Of a DNA stretch of 63,417 nucleotides, positions 59,399-63,417 are shown in pieces; the first letter of the stretch is position 1; each line of letters opens with the position of its first letter. The stretch lies in the NCBI GenBank assembly GCA_021324655.1, contig JAJPIP010000089.1, positions 1 through 63,417 on the forward strand. Direction: 5' to 3'. A program made the position numbers and the translations under genes. The notes below the pieces were generated by a model. It ran no database searches. It saw only the letters and a program-made list of their open reading frames with translations, and was not told where the DNA came from. Source of the stretch: Pseudomonadota bacterium (GTDB lineage Bacteria > Chloroflexota > UBA5177).

Positions 59399-62300
59399 TT
59401 ATGACCGCGACGCATCCGAACTTCGTGCTCGCGGCAGGGAGACGAAGAAGGTGCTGCCCTGGCCGAGGACGCTCTCCGCCCACACGCGTCCACCTTGCGC
59501 CTCAACGGCGTCGCGGGTGATGGCGAGTCCCAGGCCGATCCCCTCTCGGTGCATGCCGGGCGTCCGATAGAAGCGCCCGAAGATCGCGTCGAGCTGATCG
59601 GGTGGGATACCGGGTCCGGCATCGTGGACAGCAAGCCGCACATGGTCGCCAACGAACCAGCCGGAGACGGCGATTCGGGTTCCGGGTGGGGTATGCCGGT
59701 GAGCGTTGGACAGGAGATTCGCCAGAACCTGCTCCAGCAGCCGCCGATCTCCCTCCACCTCCAGGTGATCGGGCATGTCCACATCCACCTTCTGGTCCTT
59801 CTCCTGGAGCAGAGGGGCCATAGTTTCCACAGCCGTTTCGACTACTCCCCGTAGATCGACGGTGGCGCGTTCAACCGCGCGTTCACCAACAGAGACCTGA
59901 TTGGCGGCGAGCAGTTGTCCGATCTCAAGCCGCAAGCGCTCGGCATTCCTCCGAGCAGCGGCAAGCAGCTCCCGCTCTGCCGGCTCGAGCGTCTTCCCGA
60001 TGGCGGCATCGAGCAGGCCCAGCGCAGCTCGGATCGAGGTCAGGGGTGTCTGCAGCTCGTGGGACACCGAGGCGATGAAGCCTTCCTGGAGCGTGCGGAG
60101 CGTGCGGTCGGTCACGTTGTGGGCGGCACCGATGGTTCCGATTATGTCGCCGGTGGCGTCACGCAGCGGCTCGACGTACGCCTCATAGGTGTGGCTGTCG
60201 ACCCGGAACTCGAACTCAACCGGCGTCCCGCCCAGCACCTGCTGATGGATCGTCTGTGCTGCGCCGTCCAGGTCGGTGTCGGCGAAGAGGTCAGATACCT
60301 GGAGCCCATCGACGCCGCCGCGTGCTGCCGGCCACGTCGGAATGGACGCCCCAACCAGGGCGGTGAGACACATCATCTCGTCAGTTGTCCAGAGCATGGC
60401 CGGCATCTGGTTCAGCAGGAGTTGGAGCCGCTCTTCACTCCGCCGGACGTCTTCCACCGCCGCGACCAGATCTGCCGTTCGTTCTGCCACCCGGGCCTCG
60501 AGGTCCTCCCGCGCCAGCCGTCCCTCATGGATATCAGTGGCTGCTCCGAACCACTCGGTGATGGCGCCGGACGCATCGCGAAACGGCACCTGACGAACCA
60601 GGAACCAGCGATAGATCCCATCATGGCGGCGCACGCGATGCTCGATGGTCATGGGAGTGCCGGAGGCGAAGGCGGCCTCAAACGTGGCCATCGACGTTGC
60701 GATGTCATCAGGATGGATTGCTCTGAGCCAGCCGCCGTTCCGGATCTCTTCGTCCGTCTGCCCGGTATACTCCATCCACCGCTGATTGAGGGAGACCTGA
60801 GGGCCGGTCGGATCGCTCCGCCACAGGAGATCCGGCACCAGGTCGTTGAACGCCCGCAGCCGCGTCTCGCTCTCGTGCAGCGCCTCCTCAGCGCGTCGAC
60901 GCTCGGTGATGTCTTCGTACAGGACGGTGAGACGATCACCGCCACGCGGATAGGCGAAGACTTCATACCAGCGGCCGAGCGATGCAACCACATACTCGAT
61001 CCGCTCCTGTTCCCCTCGCTTGGCGATCCGATCAAAGGCTTCATGCCACCATGGCTCCAGGTCCGGCAAGACCTCGCTGGCCCTGCGGCCCTTCGCTTCG
61101 GCAACTGGTATACCGATCAGCCGCTCGAAGGCCGGGTTGAACTCGTGATAGAACTGGTCGACGGCGCGGCCGTCCGCGTCACGCACAAGTTCGATGTCGG
61201 CATAGCCCTGGCCCATCGTCTCGAACAGCGTGCGGTACTTCTCCTCGCTCTCCCGCAGCGACGCCTCGGCGCGGGCACGTTCTACAGCCGCCCACGTCCG
61301 CTCGGCTGTCTGTTCCAGAACCGAAACCTCATGCTGCGTCCACGCTCGCGGTTTGCTGTCGTGCGCGACCAGGTTAAGGACCCACTGGCCGTCCTTGATC
61401 AGGGGCACGACGACAAACGAGGCGACCTTGAGGCCGCCCAATATCGCCTTCTCCTCGTCGCTAAAACGCCCATCGGTTTCGACATCGTCGATGGCGTCCG
61501 TCTCACCCTGGCGCATCTTCGTGACCGACCGAGCGAAAGGACGCAAAGGGAAACGCCCGACGTGCGGCGCGAATCCCTCGCGCACGTAATTCACCGAGAC
61601 GGTGTACTCGGAGACTGCAGGATCGATTTCGTTGTACATCACGCGATCGAGATCGAGTGTTTCGCCGACGAGTTGGAGGGCTTTCTGCTGGATCTCGATT
61701 GGATCGGACAGCGGGCGCAGCGTGTCGCTCAGCCTTAGCAGGTATTCCCGCCGCTGCTCACTGCGTTTGCGCTCGGTGATGTCCTCGACAACAAAGCTGT
61801 ACTGGGGCCTCCCGGACGCACTCGTCCCAATCAATGCGACCGTGCAACTGAGCCAGGGCGATCCAGGAAATTGCGCATCCTGATACTCGAAGGACACCGG
61901 TGCGCCGTCTCGCCGGCTCCTTTCAAGGTGGTCCAGCCACAGCGCCTGGACATCGTCGGGCGCCGCCGGATCCGCGGAGGACCGCCCCGCCCTGACCTCG
62001 GCTCGCTTTCCGAGGTACTCGGCCGCCATCCGATTCGCCGAAAGGACGACCGTTCTGTCCCCGTCAATCTCGCCGATACCCATCAGGAAGGGGGCGGTCT
62101 CGTAGAAGCTCTGAAGCTGTGCCTGGCTCTCCCTCTGAGCCTCCAGGGCACGCCGGCGCTCGAGAAAGTCGGCAGCCTGGCGGGCGAGGATATCGAGCAG
62201 GCGCAGGTCTCGCTCGTCGGGCGTGTGAATCTGGCGCCAGTGCGTCGAGATCATGCCAACCAGTCGCCCCTCGCGTGTCGTCAGCGGCGTCGATTGCACG

Positions 62301-63187
62301 GCGGCGATGCCGCTCAGCCGATACTGCCGCAAGCTTTCGGCGTTGACGGGAACATCGGCGGCAGCCACGTTCGGCACGATCATGCGTTCGCTCCGGAGGA
62401 GAGCCGCGCTGCAGGTCGTGCCGGAATCGATCGAGACGCTGTGCCAGACGGCGGCTGACTCGGGATGGAAGTGTCTCCACGCCAGAAGCCGCAGCTCATT
62501 GCGTTTGGCGTCGAGCAGTTGGATGCTGCCGAAGTCCGCACGCATCATCGCCATCGCCGCGTCCAGGATCTGCTCATAGAGGGGCTCATCGCCTTCATCC
62601 TCGACCAGCATCCTGCTGACCTTCTGGAGCTGTTTCGTGTCTTCAAGTTCGCGGGCGAGCTGCGCACGGCTCTCCCGCAGCGTTTGCTCAATCAGGACAC
62701 GATCCGTGGTCTCGGTGGAGACGTCAAACGTCCCGATCACCGCCCCCGAATCGTCATAAATCGGGGTCCAGGTCGCCGAGAACCAGCGATTCGTCACCTC
62801 TCCGTCCGTGGCCAGCGGAAAGACTTGATCGACGAACGACTGGGATCCGGCTGTCCGGACGGCGTCCAGAGGATGCTGCATGGTGCCGATGAGTTCCGGC
62901 CACACCTCCGGCATGGTTCGCCCGAGGGCGTGAGGGTGCCGCCGTCCCAGGATGGTTGCGTACTCGTCGTTGTACACGATCCGTGCGTCCTGGCCCCACC
63001 AGATGCACACCGGTTGGCGCATGGCGAGCATGAGGTCGACGGCCGACCGGATGCCCTGGGGCCACGATTCCATCGGCCCAAGCGGCGTTGCTGCCCAGTC
63101 GTGGGACGGAATAAGATCTGCCATCTCGCCGCCCCGCACGGGCACCCCACCGCCGTGAGCTCGCTCCGGCAAGACCTTACGTGCCAT
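59399..63187 (-). CDS. large hybrid PAS/GAF sensor histidine kinase
   Basis: 1262 residues from ATG 63187; ATG 63124 (MADLIPSHDWAATPLGPMES, the usual beginning of this type) and a start at 63238 are alternatives. Order: PAS (near VCIWWGQDARIVYNDEYATI), GAF (FGSIQLLDAKRNELRLLAWR), PAS (FYETAPFLMGIGEIDGDR), GAF (TLDLDRVMYNEIDPAVSEYT), PAS (LFETMGQGYADIELVRDADG), PAS (LVPDLLWRSDPTGPQVSLNQ), coiled coil, PAS (LLLNQMPAMLWTTDEMMC). Then HisKA (IASVSHELQTPLTSIRAALG) and HATPase_c (VLANLLSNAHRHTPPG, VHDAGPGIPPDQLDAIFGRF, GIGLGLAITRDA). No membrane helices. Signal unknown; GAF/PAS stacks suggest light, redox or small-molecule sensing. Confidence 0.9.
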   Translation of the reverse strand: MARKVLPERAHGGGVPVRGGEMADLIPSHDWAATPLGPMESWPQGIRSAVDLMLAMRQPVCIWWGQDARIVYNDEYATILGRRHPHALGRTMPEVWPELIGTMQHPLDAVRTAGSQSFVDQVFPLATDGEVTNRWFSATWTPIYDDSGAVIGTFDVSTETTDRVLIEQTLRESRAQLARELEDTKQLQKVSRMLVEDEGDEPLYEQILDAAMAMMRADFGSIQLLDAKRNELRLLAWRHFHPESAAVWHSVSIDSGTTCSAALLRSERMIVPNVAAADVPVNAESLRQYRLSGIAAVQSTPLTTREGRLVGMISTHWRQIHTPDERDLRLLDILARQAADFLERRRALEAQRESQAQLQSFYETAPFLMGIGEIDGDRTVVLSANRMAAEYLGKRAEVRAGRSSADPAAPDDVQALWLDHLERSRRDGAPVSFEYQDAQFPGSPWLSCTVALIGTSASGRPQYSFVVEDITERKRSEQRREYLLRLSDTLRPLSDPIEIQQKALQLVGETLDLDRVMYNEIDPAVSEYTVSVNYVREGFAPHVGRFPLRPFARSVTKMRQGETDAIDDVETDGRFSDEEKAILGGLKVASFVVVPLIKDGQWVLNLVAHDSKPRAWTQHEVSVLEQTAERTWAAVERARAEASLRESEEKYRTLFETMGQGYADIELVRDADGRAVDQFYHEFNPAFERLIGIPVAEAKGRRASEVLPDLEPWWHEAFDRIAKRGEQERIEYVVASLGRWYEVFAYPRGGDRLTVLYEDITERRRAEEALHESETRLRAFNDLVPDLLWRSDPTGPQVSLNQRWMEYTGQTDEEIRNGGWLRAIHPDDIATSMATFEAAFASGTPMTIEHRVRRHDGIYRWFLVRQVPFRDASGAITEWFGAATDIHEGRLAREDLEARVAERTADLVAAVEDVRRSEERLQLLLNQMPAMLWTTDEMMCLTALVGASIPTWPAARGGVDGLQVSDLFADTDLDGAAQTIHQQVLGGTPVEFEFRVDSHTYEAYVEPLRDATGDIIGTIGAAHNVTDRTLRTLQEGFIASVSHELQTPLTSIRAALGLLDAAIGKTLEPAERELLAAARRNAERLRLEIGQLLAANQVSVGERAVERATVDLRGVVETAVETMAPLLQEKDQKVDVDMPDHLEVEGDRRLLEQVLANLLSNAHRHTPPGTRIAVSGWFVGDHVRLAVHDAGPGIPPDQLDAIFGRFYRTPGMHREGIGLGLAITRDAVEAQGGRVWAESVLGQGSTFFVSLPRARSSDASRS

Positions 63188-63417
63188 CCTCTTCAAATTT
63201 CCTTGTCCCGGCGGCCGGAGTGCGGCCGTCTGCCGCACTTCGACTCCCAGTACGCGATCGTTTGGGGCGGCACATGCCGCCTCTGACGCGCGTGGTGTCT
63301 TCCGTCTGAAGGTACTCAGGATACGCCCAGCCCGCCCCGTTGGTCCAGTATCCCATCACTCGCCCCCAGGGCTCGTACATTATCGGCATGGCCGGGTGGT
63401 CGTGGCCGGCCCGAGTG
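63188..63417. other. window-edge region upstream of the large kinase
   Basis: 230 bases to the end of the window. A minus-strand open frame (63177-63389, MPIMYEPWGRVMGYWTNGAG) overlaps the kinase start and has no ribosome site. I treat it as unsupported. No other feature seen. Confidence 0.35.

Noticed and set aside
63177-63389. 70-codon minus-strand frame at the window edge
   Set aside because: Overlaps the kinase start, no ribosome site, and its second half is Arg/Gly-rich shadow sequence.

Overview
The window is high-GC bacterial DNA, most likely from a Chloroflexota genome (Thermomicrobia-like). This placement is an inference. It rests on a nusA-ylxR-infB-rbfA-nrnA-truB-ribF cluster with no rimP in front of nusA, an alcohol dehydrogenase of the mycothiol-linked type, KaiC-like ATPases and many multi-PAS/GAF histidine kinases. 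There is no rRNA and no CRISPR array; one tRNA-Lys(CTT) is present.

Region 1 (1-13748) is a gas vesicle island. A divergent alpha/beta hydrolase (cut by the window edge) precedes an operon of gvpA, four gvpF/gvpL paralogues, gvpG, two further GvpA-fold genes (S/M-like and J-like) and gvpK. gvpA carries a C-terminal winged-helix-like extension, and the first gvpF/L carries a J domain with HPD. The island continues with proteins I cannot match to named Gvp families: 5508, 7169, 7834, 8274, 9332, 10515, 11377 and 12342. Six of these (5508, 7169, 8274, 9332, 10515, 12342) share a 15-residue helix centred on A-x-x-P-[VI], joined by Q/P/S-rich linkers to very different C-termini (TPR-like, ABM-like, heptad amphipathic helix, pentadecad repeats, coiled coil). 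This set is my best candidate for an undescribed system: a family of gas vesicle accessory or shell-binding proteins. A small heat shock protein with palindromes in its promoter follows, then a KaiC-like ATPase with its histidine kinase.

Region 2 (17333-26008) is housekeeping. On the minus strand lie nusA, ylxR, infB, rbfA, nrnA, truB and ribF, read from an attenuator-like leader. uvrC is divergent.

Region 3 (26078-31650) holds an MDR dehydrogenase, a tandem GNAT protein, an APH-like kinase, two unknown proteins and a TIR/deoxyribosyltransferase-like plus PLD-like protein that could be an immune effector. Small 19-bp palindromic repeats lie between genes.

Region 4 (32066-41111) is a five-gene minus-strand surface locus: a lipoprotein, two WxL-like secreted proteins, a DUF916-type WxL-interacting protein and a 1904-residue subtilisin-family protein with Ig-like repeats and a WxL-like C-terminus. 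A WxL complex outside Firmicutes is unusual.

Region 5 (41112-46942) has a structured leader, a 22-bp minisatellite, an inverted repeat, a three-gene membrane stress-type operon (ElaB-like, holin-family, DUF3618) and two divergent secreted proteins around an 18-bp perfect palindrome.

Region 6 (46943-63417) is rich in signalling and in decaying genes: a NarL-type two-component pair, an APH-like kinase, tRNA-Lys, a SnoaL-like gene with an in-frame amber codon, an antitoxin-like remnant, a frameshifted EVE-like gene, a DUF4236 protein, a potassium channel, an alpha/beta hydrolase divergent from its TetR neighbour, a kinase fused to an XRE-type HTH and a very large PAS/GAF kinase.
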